Positions 52,450 through 61,351 of a stretch of DNA of 64,000 bases are shown one piece after another. The notes below the pieces were generated by a model that did not search any database, was not told the origin of the DNA, and worked only from the letters and a program-made list of their open reading frames with translations. The position numbers and the translations under genes are program-made. The DNA lies in assembly GCA_030692565.1 (NCBI GenBank), contig JAUYAO010000045.1:27085-91084 (forward strand), read 5' to 3'. Position 1 is the first letter of the stretch. Each line of letters opens with the position of its first letter. The stretch is from Nitrospira sp. Its GTDB lineage: Bacteria; Nitrospirota; Nitrospiria; Nitrospirales; Nitrospiraceae.

Positions 52450-52965
52450 ATGGAACGCTTCATCAGTACCATGCTAACCAGAGCCGCCGACGGTGCGATG
52501 CTGGCCGACGAGCAGGGCATCGTCGTGCTGTGGAACAAGGCGGCGGGGCAGTTGCTGGGGTTCCGGGCCGGTGAAGTGATCGGGTGTCCCTGTCGCGAGG
52601 TGATGCGCGGCGAGACCCTCTCCGGTCACCCGTTCTGTTCCCTCTCGTGCGCCGTCGGACACCGGCTCGGCTGCGGCGTTCGCAACTTCGATATCCAGAC
52701 GCATACCAAATCCGGGAACCCCATCTGGCTGAATGTCAGCTCCTCTGCTCGTGCCTTTTCCGGGAAGAAAGACCGGTTTCGGTTCGCGCGCTTCTTTCGG
52801 GGCATTACCATGCGGATGAGAATTTTGAGCCTGTCTAAAGAACCGCATACCCTGCTTGCTATCTCCAGCGGCCATCCCTCTCGCAGGCACCAAGCGGCCT
52901 CGGAGCATCGGAAGTTCCACTTGTCGGCATTCGTGAGACTGCGCAGCGCAGGAGGGGAGGGTTGA
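52450..52965 (+). CDS. PAS-domain protein lacking an output domain
   Basis: A 171-residue frame. Residues 1-120 form a PAS domain: LTRAADGAMLADEQGIVVLW, NKAAGQLLGFRAGEVIG, CRxVMRG and ARFFRGIT. It is Cys-rich in the middle (HPFCSLSCAVGHRLGCG). In related proteins a LuxR-type helix-turn-helix follows; here the last 50 residues have no signature, so the output domain is missing or degraded. Confidence 0.68.
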   Translation: MERFISTMLTRAADGAMLADEQGIVVLWNKAAGQLLGFRAGEVIGCPCREVMRGETLSGHPFCSLSCAVGHRLGCGVRNFDIQTHTKSGNPIWLNVSSSARAFSGKKDRFRFARFFRGITMRMRILSLSKEPHTLLAISSGHPSRRHQAASEHRKFHLSAFVRLRSAGGEG

Positions 52966-53064
52966 GGCAAGCTTCGTTCGTTTTTGAGCCGGAAATGCCG
53001 GCCGCGCTTCAGTAGGTCAGCGGTTCTCCGTAGCATTGTGAGGCAGCTTCATCCGGTCTCCTGG

Positions 53065-53088
53065 CCCTTTCTGCGACAGCAGAAAGGG
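53065..53088. terminator. Perfect 10-bp hairpin
   Basis: CCCTTTCTGC pairs with GCAGAAAGGG around a GACA loop, about 100 bases after the PAS gene. A T-rich tail is absent on both sides, so it may be a factor-dependent terminator or a stable stem. Confidence 0.55.
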
Positions 53089-53252
53089 AGCTCGTCTTCG
53101 CAGTTCCCTCTCTTTCCCCGGAAATCAGGCTGAATCCATCGCATTTCTTCCTTCTCATTCCTTTGATGGATCGGCACCGTCCTTGCCTCTTACAAAATAG
53201 CCGGAGTCAGGACGCGGACGCAACAGGAGCAGGCCGGGGAAAAGGGGGACTA

Positions 53253-53690
53253 ATGAGAAAGGCATCGTATTTCACGAGGCCCCGTGATCCAAAGACCTTG
53301 ACCGTTCGGGAGGTGATGGAAGATGCGGTTTTCACGGTCAGCCCGCAGGCGAAGGGATCCGCCATTGCCGATATCTTGGCTGAGCGGAACGTCGGGAGCG
53401 TCCCTGTCGTGGAAGAGGATCGGACTCTCGTCGGTCTGGTGAGTGAATTCGACCTATTGCGCGTGATGGATGAAGGCAACGATCTCGGTCGATTGGCCGC
53501 AACGGACATCATGACGCGTGATGTTGTTACCGTCACCGAAGAGATGCCGGTCAAGGATGTGGTCCGTCTGCTTCAGGAGCGGCACCTGCTCCGAGTGCCG
53601 GTCCTGAAGGGCAAAGCCCTCGTTGGCGTGGTGGCTCGACGGGATATCGTCTTCGGGTACCTGAGAGCCACGGCCAGCTATTTGCCATGA
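53253..53690 (+). CDS. CBS-domain pair protein
   Basis: A 145-residue protein with two CBS motifs: TVREVMEDAVFTVSPQAKGS, VPVVEEDRTLVGLVSEFDLL, then ATDIMTRDVVTVTEEMPVKD and RVPVLKGKALVGVVARRDIV. Adenine-nucleotide sensing is likely. AAGGGGG precedes the ATG. Confidence 0.9.
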   Translation: MRKASYFTRPRDPKTLTVREVMEDAVFTVSPQAKGSAIADILAERNVGSVPVVEEDRTLVGLVSEFDLLRVMDEGNDLGRLAATDIMTRDVVTVTEEMPVKDVVRLLQERHLLRVPVLKGKALVGVVARRDIVFGYLRATASYLP

Positions 53691-53904
53691 TCACAAGACG
53701 GTGTCCATGGCGATCAGTGATGCGTGATGAGTGATCGGCAGGGAACCGGACAGTAAGCCGGGGGATGCCGATTGCGATTGGCCAGCGAGGAGAGGTTCAG
53801 GGGTTGTTCCCGGACTGCCCGATGGGGACCATGCCGCCGTGGGAGAATCTCTATGGCGGGGGCGTCTAGGTGAAGCAGTTTTCTGCAATCTAGCGAGGTG
53901 CACC

Positions 53905-54354
53905 ATGAGGATCCATCTTTCCTTCTTTGGCGCAGCTGCCGGTATCATGGCGCTGCTCTGTATGGATGCCGTACCGAGCCTGAAAGAGGCTCGAGCCGAG
54001 AGCCAGGTCCAAGGTGGCCACGAGCAGCGGATTGAGATCGTCATTGAGGATCGGACTTTCTTTCTGGCCAAGGGTGGCCCCATCCAGGTAGGGAGACCCA
54101 TCGAGATCGTCTTGGAGAATCGTGATAAGGTCCGACACGGATTTACGTCATCGATGCTGACCGGGTTACTCGTTTCCGGGGAAGACGATCAGATCACCGC
54201 GTATGGGAAAGGCGTGGAGGGATTCTACGTGAATCCCGGGAAGACTCTGGTGATCCGTTTCAGGACGGAAAGGCCCGGGAGTTTTCCTTTCTACTGCGAT
54301 CTCCATGAGCGCATGAAAGGGGAGCTCTATGTGCTGGAGGTCCCGACGGTTTAG
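53905..54354 (+). CDS. Cupredoxin-like periplasmic protein
   Basis: A 149-residue exported protein with a type I copper site: His in DKVRHGF and YCDLHERMKG supplying Cys, His and Met, on the usual VLENRD beta barrel. It could act as an electron carrier or a copper-handling protein. GCGAGGTG precedes the ATG. It lies 15 bases before the next CBS gene. Confidence 0.86.
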   Translation: MRIHLSFFGAAAGIMALLCMDAVPSLKEARAESQVQGGHEQRIEIVIEDRTFFLAKGGPIQVGRPIEIVLENRDKVRHGFTSSMLTGLLVSGEDDQITAYGKGVEGFYVNPGKTLVIRFRTERPGSFPFYCDLHERMKGELYVLEVPTV

Positions 54355-54369
54355 AAAGGAGGCCACGCG

Positions 54370-54786
54370 ATGACGATCGCGTCAAAAATCGTGCGACGAG
54401 TCGCCACCATCGATGAGAATAAATTTGTTCTCGACGCGGCCAAACTCATGACCGCGGAATTCATTGGGTCCGTGGTCGTTACCAATTCGTCAGGGATTCG
54501 AGGGCTCTTCACGGAGCGTGAGCTGGCGATGAATGTGGTCGGGAAGGGGAAGGACCCGGAAAAGGTCCAGATCAAGGATGCGATGACGAGCGACCCCATC
54601 AAGGTCAGTCCCGACGCTAGCGCGAGTCAGTGCCTGGATCTGATGAAGGAACACCGATGCCGGCATCTGTTGGTCTTCGAGGAAAGCGAGTTCGTCGGTA
54701 TTGTCTCCCTCCGGGACATGGTGGCGCTGATGATCGACGAGAAGGAAGAGCTGATCGGGCATCTTGAACGATACATCACCTCCTGA
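54370..54786 (+). CDS. CBS-domain pair protein
   Basis: A 138-residue protein: LDAAKLMTAEFIGSVVVTNS, GIRGLFTERELAMNVV, DAMTSDPIKVSPDASASQCL, and HLLVFEESEFVGIVSLRDMV. AAAGGAGG precedes the ATG. Third stand-alone CBS protein in the window, probably co-transcribed with the cupredoxin. Confidence 0.9.
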   Translation: MTIASKIVRRVATIDENKFVLDAAKLMTAEFIGSVVVTNSSGIRGLFTERELAMNVVGKGKDPEKVQIKDAMTSDPIKVSPDASASQCLDLMKEHRCRHLLVFEESEFVGIVSLRDMVALMIDEKEELIGHLERYITS

Positions 54787-54856
54787 CCCGTTCATGTACG
54801 GCAATGTCCGAGGAATCTCGACTTTTGAGAAGAAGAAAGAGAAAAGGGAGGACATC

Positions 54857-55072
54857 ATGGCAATGGTAGGGGAACGCACAGGAATGAAACCCGAGAGCAC
54901 AACAGAGGAGAAAACACCGTGCGAAAAGCCCTGCCATTGTCTGCTCTGTGGACAGCCGGGACCTGCCCTGTTGTACGGTCACTGGATCTGCGACCATTGC
55001 AAAAACGTGGTCCAGGCGGAGACGTTGGCGAGGAAGCGCAAGATTGAAAAGGAGAGTGGTGGACTGTTGTAG
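54857..55072 (+). CDS. Small zinc-binding protein
   Basis: A 71-residue protein with PCEKPCHCLLCGQPGPAL and WICDHCKNVVQAE, giving a CxxC...CxxC zinc site and a basic C-terminal helix (LARKRKIEKES). GGGAGG precedes the ATG. Function unknown. Confidence 0.74.
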   Translation: MAMVGERTGMKPESTTEEKTPCEKPCHCLLCGQPGPALLYGHWICDHCKNVVQAETLARKRKIEKESGGLL

Positions 55073-55135
55073 GCGGCGGCGCCACTCCGAATCTTTTCGG
55101 GGAAGCGCGGTGATGTGCGGGGAAGGGAGGAACGC

Positions 55136-55375
55136 ATGACAGTACCGATGCATCTGGACAACGCGGCGACCAGGATGAATGAAGCCTCGTTCAGGATCGA
55201 GGAGGCCCGGCAAGGTCCTCTGACGTGTGAGAACCAGAAGGCATGGTTGGAGGCGCTGACCGATTACTGTATGGCCCTCTCCGAGGTGCAGGCCTATGGC
55301 AACGAATCGGTGCACGAAAAACTGCATGAGCTGGCCGGGCACACAGGTTTGCGGAAGTTTTCCACCGGCAGCTGA
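55136..55375 (+). CDS. Small conserved helical protein
   Basis: A 79-residue helical protein (MTVPMHLDNAATRMNEASF, then a helix with LEALTDYCMALSEVQAYGNE and LHELAGHTGL). Family not recognised. A truncated second copy at 50431 shows it is a real, duplicated gene. AAGGGAGG precedes the ATG. Confidence 0.7.
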   Translation: MTVPMHLDNAATRMNEASFRIEEARQGPLTCENQKAWLEALTDYCMALSEVQAYGNESVHEKLHELAGHTGLRKFSTGS

Positions 55376-55399
55376 CCGGGAGATGGGGCAATCGGAGCG

Positions 55400-56053
55400 C
55401 TACCGGTTTTCCTTCTTCTCCTCGGCGACGGTGCGGTCTCGTAGTCGTGTGACCAGTTCATCATAGGAGTCGGAGTGGATGATCTTGTCGAACTGGCTGC
55501 GGTAGTTCCTCACGAGGCTGACGCCATCCGCGATGATATCGTAGGCGTACCAGCGGCCCGCTTTGTTCATCAGGCGGTAATCCATCGGGATTTCTGTTTT
55601 GCTGGATACGAGCTTGGTGCGGACTTCCGCATATTGCCCTTCGAGTCGTTCGCTGAGATACTCCGTCCGCTCTCCGGAATAGCCTTCGATTTTTCCCGTA
55701 TACCGGTCGGACAAGAAGGCTTTGAATAGTTCGACGAATTCGGCTCGTTGGTCGTTGGTCAACGGAGTCCAGTTGGCGGCTAGGGCGCGCTTGGACATTT
55801 CCGCGTAGTCGAAGCGTTCGCTGATGACCTGTTCCAGTAGACGCCGGCGCGGCAGGAGCTTGGCCGGATCCTTCAGCTTGGGATCATCGAGAATGCGGAA
55901 CACTTCCGTGAGCGTCGCCCGCACGACCTCAGTGGGGGATTCTGCGGATTGGCTCGATGCCCCAGCGATGGGCACCGTCGATAGAATGAGGCACAGATTC
56001 AGAGAGCAGGCCAAAACCCACAGCTTCCCGCTGCGAAGGCTGGTAGGAGGCAT
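55400..56053 (-). CDS. MlaC/Ttg2D-type phospholipid-binding protein
   Basis: A 217-residue exported protein with SERFDYAEMSKRALAANWTP, FVELFKAFLSDRYTGKIEGY and IADGVSLVRNYRSQFDKIIH, the MlaC pattern. It would carry phospholipids between outer and inner membranes. Start 56053 follows GTGAGGATC; a longer frame starts at 56119. The other mla genes are not next to it. Confidence 0.88.
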   Translation of the reverse strand: MPPTSLRSGKLWVLACSLNLCLILSTVPIAGASSQSAESPTEVVRATLTEVFRILDDPKLKDPAKLLPRRRLLEQVISERFDYAEMSKRALAANWTPLTNDQRAEFVELFKAFLSDRYTGKIEGYSGERTEYLSERLEGQYAEVRTKLVSSKTEIPMDYRLMNKAGRWYAYDIIADGVSLVRNYRSQFDKIIHSDSYDELVTRLRDRTVAEEKKENR

Positions 56054-56132
56054 ACGAAAGATCCTCACTGCGGCAACGGCCGCGGCGTGAGGCCGCGACC
56101 GAAAAGCCATGCGGAGCAATCAGAAGTGTTCG

Positions 56133-56333
56133 CTAGTCCAGCACAAACGTGACCTTCAGATCCACGCGATACAAGGTGACCTTGCTGTTATCCACCACGA
56201 CATGCTGCTCCTTCACCCAGGCCGACTTGATGCCGTGTATGGTTTTGGCGGCCCGGGAGATCCCGCTTTGAATGGCATCCTCGAAGCTCTTCGGCGATTC
56301 AGAACTGATCTCGATGATCTTGGCAACTGACAT
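56133..56333 (-). CDS. Dodecin
   Basis: A 66-residue protein, SVAKIIEISSESPKSFEDAI, SGISRAAKTIHGIKSAWVKE and VTLYRVDLKVTFVLD, matching dodecin in length and strand-helix-strand order. Dodecins are flavin-binding dodecamers. AAGGAGGACTCCC precedes the ATG. Confidence 0.92.
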   Translation of the reverse strand: MSVAKIIEISSESPKSFEDAIQSGISRAAKTIHGIKSAWVKEQHVVVDNSKVTLYRVDLKVTFVLD

Positions 56334-56394
56334 GGGAGTCCTCCTTTGTGATGTGTATGAGCCCGTTATAGAACGCACCGATCTCTTACTCTCG

Positions 56395-56982
56395 TCACAG
56401 TTTCGGTGAAGCGGCTCCTTCCTTCCCCTTCTCGGCGGGAGCGTTTTTCTGAAGGCTTTCGATGACCTGCTCCAGTTGCTTGATCCGTTCCCGGGCCAGG
56501 GTCACTTCCATTTGAAGCTGATGCAGCATGCCCTGTTCCAGCGATCCGACACTCATACGAAGCCGGTCGGTTTCTTTGGCAACGGCTTCGTGCGCCACTC
56601 GATATTCCTTGAAGTCAACCCGAAGATTGCCCAGGGTGGTGCGGTGCGAATCGCTTTCGGTTTGCAAGCCTTGTAGGGACGCCTGTGCGACATCAAGCCG
56701 GCTTTTCAGACTGTCTACTGCGACCCCGAGGGATTTCAGTAGGCTGACATCCGTCTTTAAGGCATCGACGGCTTGGCGTGACTGCGCCGCATCACTCCGG
56801 ACCGCCGTCATCTGGTCGTTCAGTTGAGCGCGGAGCGTATCGAGGTCTTTGGTGGTGGCGCAGCCTGAGACGAGAAGCATGACCAGCCACAGCACGCCCA
56901 TACGCGAGGCTCTCGAAAGCGCCGCCGAAGAGGAATGGGCGCAGAGAGGCGGCGGCGTCATGATTTCTTGATAAGGCACCAT
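56395..56982 (-). CDS. Coiled-coil lipoprotein
   Basis: A 195-residue protein with a lipobox (LLVSGCATT) and a long coiled coil (DTLRAQLNDQMTAVRSDAAQ, LEQGMLHQLQMEVTLARERI). It resembles YbgF-like or Lpp-type periplasmic coiled coils but has no TPR. Start 56982 is placed after GAGGATCCC; starts nearer the lipobox are possible. Unknown role at the envelope. Confidence 0.66.
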   Translation of the reverse strand: MVPYQEIMTPPPLCAHSSSAALSRASRMGVLWLVMLLVSGCATTKDLDTLRAQLNDQMTAVRSDAAQSRQAVDALKTDVSLLKSLGVAVDSLKSRLDVAQASLQGLQTESDSHRTTLGNLRVDFKEYRVAHEAVAKETDRLRMSVGSLEQGMLHQLQMEVTLARERIKQLEQVIESLQKNAPAEKGKEGAASPKL

Positions 56983-57230
56983 GGGATCCTCATTGTGGGA
57001 GCACTGGGCGATGTACCCGCTTAAACAGCAAGCGTTGTGCCGGGGAAGTGATATGAGGCTGAATCGAGAGAGTGTTGATCCGATAGGGGATTCGCGTCCC
57101 AGCAAGAAACCGAAAGTCGTTGTTTGTATCGCTCCCTGAGCAAGGTGCCTCAACAGGGCACCTATCACTGGTGCAATAGGCGACAGCATCGGGCTCGATG
57201 GTCTGTCGAGCTTAGTTCGCAGACCGTCCG

Positions 57231-58958
57231 CTATTTAAGCTGCCGAAGTTCGTCGTAATGCGTGGTCACAACCTGCGTGAGCGCTTCCCGGAGTTCTTCT
57301 CCCTGATAGTGGCGATTCGCCACTTTTCGCAGCCGGGAGGCGAGCCCTTGGTCACCGAGTGTCCCGTCGGCCCACTTCACAAAATCATCCCGGCGGGCGT
57401 GATACTCGAGGCACTCGAGCGGGAGCGTCGGTATCCAGCGGGATAATTCATACAAACTTGCTGCTTCGACGCCCAGATAGCCCTTGTCTGTTCTGAAGGA
57501 GAATCGTTTTCCCTGCGGAAGAGGGATGTCGAGATATTTGTAGAGGTGGCGGACGTGGGGGACACGCCGGATCGCCGGGCGCATACGGACGAGTTCGCCG
57601 CCACAGAGCAGGGCGCTTCCCATCGGGATCTGCTCGAGGCGTGCATCGCGTAGACTGCAGATAGCACAGTATGTCCGCAGCGAGTCGCCGATCTGGCTGT
57701 CGGTTAATTTGGTCAGGAGCAGGTGGTGGAGCGAGGTCAGGACCGACTCGCTTAAACGGTCCGGGCGGTAGGAAACGAAGGCCCAGCCGCCGGTCTCCAG
57801 CAACGGACGGAGCAGCGTTGTGACCTCACTCCCTTCAAACAAAAACTCCTGGGCTTCATCCAGGACGATCCAGTGGGGGCGAAATTTGCGTTCGCGCACC
57901 GGGCGCAGCGTCCGGATCAGCTCCACAATATAGGGGCTTCGCAAGTTGATCGGATATTGACTCAGGTCGAGGACCAGAGACACGCCGCCTTCGTCGAGCA
58001 GTGACACGACGGCGGACGGAGGGGGCAGGGTAGCCCGGTCACCGCTGACCGAGACGAATCGAGGCAGGACGCGGAGCCCGCGAAAGTCCCCTTCGGGATC
58101 GATGAGGAGCACTTGATAGTCCTCATGATGGAGTCCTTCCGCAATCAAGCCGACCATCCAGGACTTGCCGGTCGCCGAATTGCCGAACACGCCCAGATTG
58201 CGTCCGGCTAACCGGGACGCTGGGATATCGACGGTTGTGCCGTCTTCAGTCTGGCCCAGTAAGACCGGGCGCTCGCGTTTGAGAGGGATATCAAGAAATT
58301 TCCCGCCCAGCGGATACTCGTTGAGAATCTCAAGAACGCCCTGAGGGCCTGGAGCAGTTGCATGGACATCGGCGGTTTCGATGACGGCCGGGACCGCATC
58401 GCCCACCGCGACCGATACCTCGGCCAAGGTCATCATGGAGAGGTCGTTTTCGGCGTCGCCGAACGCCGCGAGGTTTCTCGGCGACAGACCGCACAAGGAG
58501 AGGAGCCGTTCGAGGCCGGATCCTTTCGTCGCGCCGGGCGGCAGGACCATGACCGCGCCTTTGTTGTATTCGACCGACGTGCTGCCGCCGTGGGAGCTGA
58601 GAATGCGCCAGAGAGCCTGGTCATGGGGAATCCAGGTCGCGGCGATGGCGAGCCCCCGCTCAAATGGAATACCTGCTTCTTCAATCGCCTTGAGCAGTCG
58701 TGCGTCGAGTTGACCGAACGGGAGATAGGTCTCCCCGCTGGCCGTATGGCTCAGGACTGCGCCGTTTTCCCACACAATGCCGGCGAACAGACTTCCCAGA
58801 TAGCCGAGCTGGACGGTTTCGTAGCGGCGCCCCGTGACGAGAAACAGCACATGGCCGCTGTCGCGGCAGCGCGCCAATGCTGACTCCAGCTCGGGAGGCA
58901 CATTCCCATTGACGGCCAGTGTGCCGTCGAAGTCGAAAGCCATGACACGGCGATACAT
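57231..58958 (-). CDS. HAD-superfamily phosphatase fused to HerA/DUF87-type ATPase
   Basis: A 575-residue two-part protein. Residues 1-210 are a Cof/HAD-IIB hydrolase: nucleophile motif AFDFDGTLA (7-15) and motif IV FGDAENDLSMM (166-176). Residues 220-575 are a P-loop ATPase with Walker A GNSATGKSW (259-267), LLIDPEGD and a Walker B-like WIVLDEAQEF (363-372), as in HerA/DUF87 proteins that pump or sense DNA. The architecture is unusual. Substrate of either half is unknown. Confidence 0.84.
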   Translation of the reverse strand: MYRRVMAFDFDGTLAVNGNVPPELESALARCRDSGHVLFLVTGRRYETVQLGYLGSLFAGIVWENGAVLSHTASGETYLPFGQLDARLLKAIEEAGIPFERGLAIAATWIPHDQALWRILSSHGGSTSVEYNKGAVMVLPPGATKGSGLERLLSLCGLSPRNLAAFGDAENDLSMMTLAEVSVAVGDAVPAVIETADVHATAPGPQGVLEILNEYPLGGKFLDIPLKRERPVLLGQTEDGTTVDIPASRLAGRNLGVFGNSATGKSWMVGLIAEGLHHEDYQVLLIDPEGDFRGLRVLPRFVSVSGDRATLPPPSAVVSLLDEGGVSLVLDLSQYPINLRSPYIVELIRTLRPVRERKFRPHWIVLDEAQEFLFEGSEVTTLLRPLLETGGWAFVSYRPDRLSESVLTSLHHLLLTKLTDSQIGDSLRTYCAICSLRDARLEQIPMGSALLCGGELVRMRPAIRRVPHVRHLYKYLDIPLPQGKRFSFRTDKGYLGVEAASLYELSRWIPTLPLECLEYHARRDDFVKWADGTLGDQGLASRLRKVANRHYQGEELREALTQVVTTHYDELRQLK

Positions 58959-59124
58959 AAATGTTTCCGCAAGTTCGGAGTGGAGTATTCCGAGTGCTGT
59001 GTCACATGAGTTCTGTGCCTCCTCAGGGCTCAGCGCTCACAATGAGGGACGGCTTGAGATGCTGATATCGCTCCGGTGCGTACAGATCGTCTTCGGCGCC
59101 GGTGAAATCTGGCGATTCGTCTGC

Positions 59125-59748
59125 TCATGGAGTTTTCAGCCGGAGCATCCTGTTCTCAACCGTGGTGTCCTGGATCAATTTGCCGAAACTGTCGGTGAGG
59201 ACAGCGTTGAGCAAAATCTGCATATCCTCCGGGTCGAACCAGAAGACGTCCTCAGACCCGCTGCCGTTCAAAGTCATACGAACGACACTCCCATCAGCTG
59301 TATTTGTGGCCTGGATGGCGAGTTTGGTCGTGGTCGTCATTTCTGTGAAGCCGACCCGGCTTTTGGCGTGGACGGAGAACTGTTGAATCTTACCTGCCAA
59401 GATCACATCCGCTGCTTCCCGGCTTCCGGGTTTGAGGATCTGCCAGCCTCCGGCCGCCAAGTAGTCGGTCAGTGCCTGGGCCACGGCCTCGGTGGGCTTG
59501 CCTCCCGGAACGTCGAAGTAACTGATCCCTCCCCAGAGGTGGGTTCTCACGCCAAGACCTGTGGGATAGCTTCGACCATCCTCAAGAGCGCCTATCGCCA
59601 CCCGCAACGGTGCGGCCTGTGGGGTCATCTTCCCGGCGACGGCCGGAACCGGATGGAGTGGAAGTGGAATCACCTCCCCGGTGCCTGCACATCCGACCAG
59701 CGTGACCAGCCCCAGCACTCCTATGCCGCACACGATTGCTTGCTTCAC
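59125..59748 (-). CDS. YajG-like lipoprotein
   Basis: A 207-residue protein with lipobox LVGCAGT. The mature part has VAIGALEDGRSYPTGLGVRT, a helix with QALTDYLAAGGWQIL, and DVILAGKIQQFSVHAKSRVG, which recalls the YajG type of lipoprotein. GTG start with AGGGAGGG upstream. Assignment is tentative. Confidence 0.58.
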   Translation of the reverse strand: MKQAIVCGIGVLGLVTLVGCAGTGEVIPLPLHPVPAVAGKMTPQAAPLRVAIGALEDGRSYPTGLGVRTHLWGGISYFDVPGGKPTEAVAQALTDYLAAGGWQILKPGSREAADVILAGKIQQFSVHAKSRVGFTEMTTTTKLAIQATNTADGSVVRMTLNGSGSEDVFWFDPEDMQILLNAVLTDSFGKLIQDTTVENRMLRLKTP

Positions 59749-59820
59749 AGTACCCTCCCTGGAATCAAACGGTTGAACTCATGCCGCCCTGACGGCAGAG
59801 GCTTTCCTTGCTCAGTCTTA

Positions 59821-60522
59821 TTACGGGTGCCTGAAGTGAGCGCGTCGATTGGACTGCCAGCAGGCTTCGCTATGTTCCGTGCAAAAGGGACGTTCTTTCC
59901 CATAGCTGGTGATTCGAATTTGTGATGGCGGAACCCCCAGGACCTGGAGATAGCGTTTTACCGATTGGGCCCGTCGTTCGCCCAAGACCAGGTTGTAAGC
60001 GCTCGTTCCCCGTTCATCGCAGTGGCCTTCAATGACGATCTGTTGATCGGGTTGCAACTTGAGAGCGCCGGCGTTGGCTTCAAGCATCGGTTGCGCATCA
60101 CTGCGAACGGTGAACCGATCGAAATCGAAAAACACGTCGGACAGTGCGGCCATCGCCTGAGCCGGTTGCGCGGCCGGTTGAGGGGATGGTGTTGGTGCCG
60201 CAGCTGGAGCGGGTGGCTGTTCCATAGCCAGTGCTTCTTTCGCGACAGGCGGGACCGTCGGCTTTTCAATCCTGGCTGGTTCCGGTTGGACCGGCGCCGG
60301 CTCTATCGGCGCTGCCGGCTCGGCTTTCGGCGGCTCAGACGGAATCTGTGGAGAGATCGTGGCTGCCGCCACAGGCGCCGGGGTTTCTGGTGCCGCCCTC
60401 TGGACGGTACTCTGGTCTTCGACCGCCGTGACGATTTTGCGGCTCGCGCAGCCGGACAGTATTGCCACAACAAACAGACAGAGGAAAAAGCGAAGTGACG
60501 GCAGATGGCACCGGGTAGGCAT
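59821..60522 (-). CDS. pal: Pal/OmpA-family peptidoglycan-associated lipoprotein
   Basis: A 233-residue lipoprotein (LSGCAS) with a Pro/Ala/Glu-rich linker of about 90 residues and an OmpA domain: FFDFDRFTVRSDAQPML, IVIEGHCDERGTSAYNLVLG, RRAQSVKRYLQVLGV, ITSYGKERP. It anchors the outer membrane to peptidoglycan. AAGGAGCGACC precedes ATG 60522. No tol genes adjacent; the symbol is by family. Confidence 0.9.
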   Translation of the reverse strand: MPTRCHLPSLRFFLCLFVVAILSGCASRKIVTAVEDQSTVQRAAPETPAPVAAATISPQIPSEPPKAEPAAPIEPAPVQPEPARIEKPTVPPVAKEALAMEQPPAPAAAPTPSPQPAAQPAQAMAALSDVFFDFDRFTVRSDAQPMLEANAGALKLQPDQQIVIEGHCDERGTSAYNLVLGERRAQSVKRYLQVLGVPPSQIRITSYGKERPFCTEHSEACWQSNRRAHFRHP

Positions 60523-60535
60523 GGTCGCTCCTTGG

Positions 60536-60874
60536 TTATCGGACATGAATCGATTGTGCAATCAACCCATCCGGCGATTTCAGGTAGGTCAACTCGGCTG
60601 TTTCTCCGATCTTGAGGTCGGCCAATTGGGCCGCCCGTGAGCCTCGGGTGATCCGGATGTCGGCCGGTACGCGGGTTCCCACAATCAACTCTTCCTTATT
60701 CGGCAGGATAACTTTCACGACGACCGTGGGAGGCTCGACGGCAGTATTCGTGGCGAGTACAACCCCTCGCACCGTCCGCTGGATGGTCTCTGCTGCGATG
60801 GCTGTGAACGGAATTCCGAGGGGCACGAGTCCTATGGCAGAGACTAGGCACAACGAACACAGCATCTTTCTCAT
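60536..60874 (-). CDS. Exported hypothetical protein
   Basis: A 112-residue protein with a signal peptide (LCLVSAIGLVPLGIPFTAIA) and a beta-rich remainder (GVVLATNTAVEPPTVVVKVI, LKIGETAELTYLKSPDG). It is 13 bases upstream of pal on the same strand. Family not recognised; likely a small periplasmic OB-like protein. Confidence 0.62.
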   Translation of the reverse strand: MRKMLCSLCLVSAIGLVPLGIPFTAIAAETIQRTVRGVVLATNTAVEPPTVVVKVILPNKEELIVGTRVPADIRITRGSRAAQLADLKIGETAELTYLKSPDGLIAQSIHVR

Positions 60875-61351
60875 GGCTGAATCTTTCTTTCCAGAGGTGG
60901 GATTCCGACTCAATGGTTGAGTATCCATCCGTATTATCAAGCCAATGGCAAGAACGGGACCAGACTACCTCCAAGTCGGCCCGTCGTCTAGCTGAAGGAA
61001 AAACCAAAGGTTGTGGATTAGAGAGGGATGGATCCGTCTGCGTGATGTGAGGAGATCCGCTACAGATGCGCTGACCGAGTGTGGCGAAAGGTCTCGACGA
61101 TTGTGGGAAATAAGGATGGATCATTCCTCTCGACTGATAGGCGACCAGCCCTGAACAGACCAATCCCCTAGAGATGCGCGCCGTAACGGGAGCGCTGCGA
61201 GAAATGAAGGCAGATCGTCAGCCTCCGGCATTGCGATTGCTCATTGCATGAGTCGTGTGGAGGGGAGGGGTGATTTCTGTCTCATTGAGGGAAAGGCGCC
61301 GCGCGTGCGGAGCCGTACCGTGGGCATATCGCGCGAACAAGGAGTGATGCG
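60875..61351. other. Divergent intergenic region
   Basis: No supported gene. It separates the leftward envelope genes from the rightward nitroreductase run and must hold both promoters. No operator or terminator is obvious. Confidence 0.5.
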
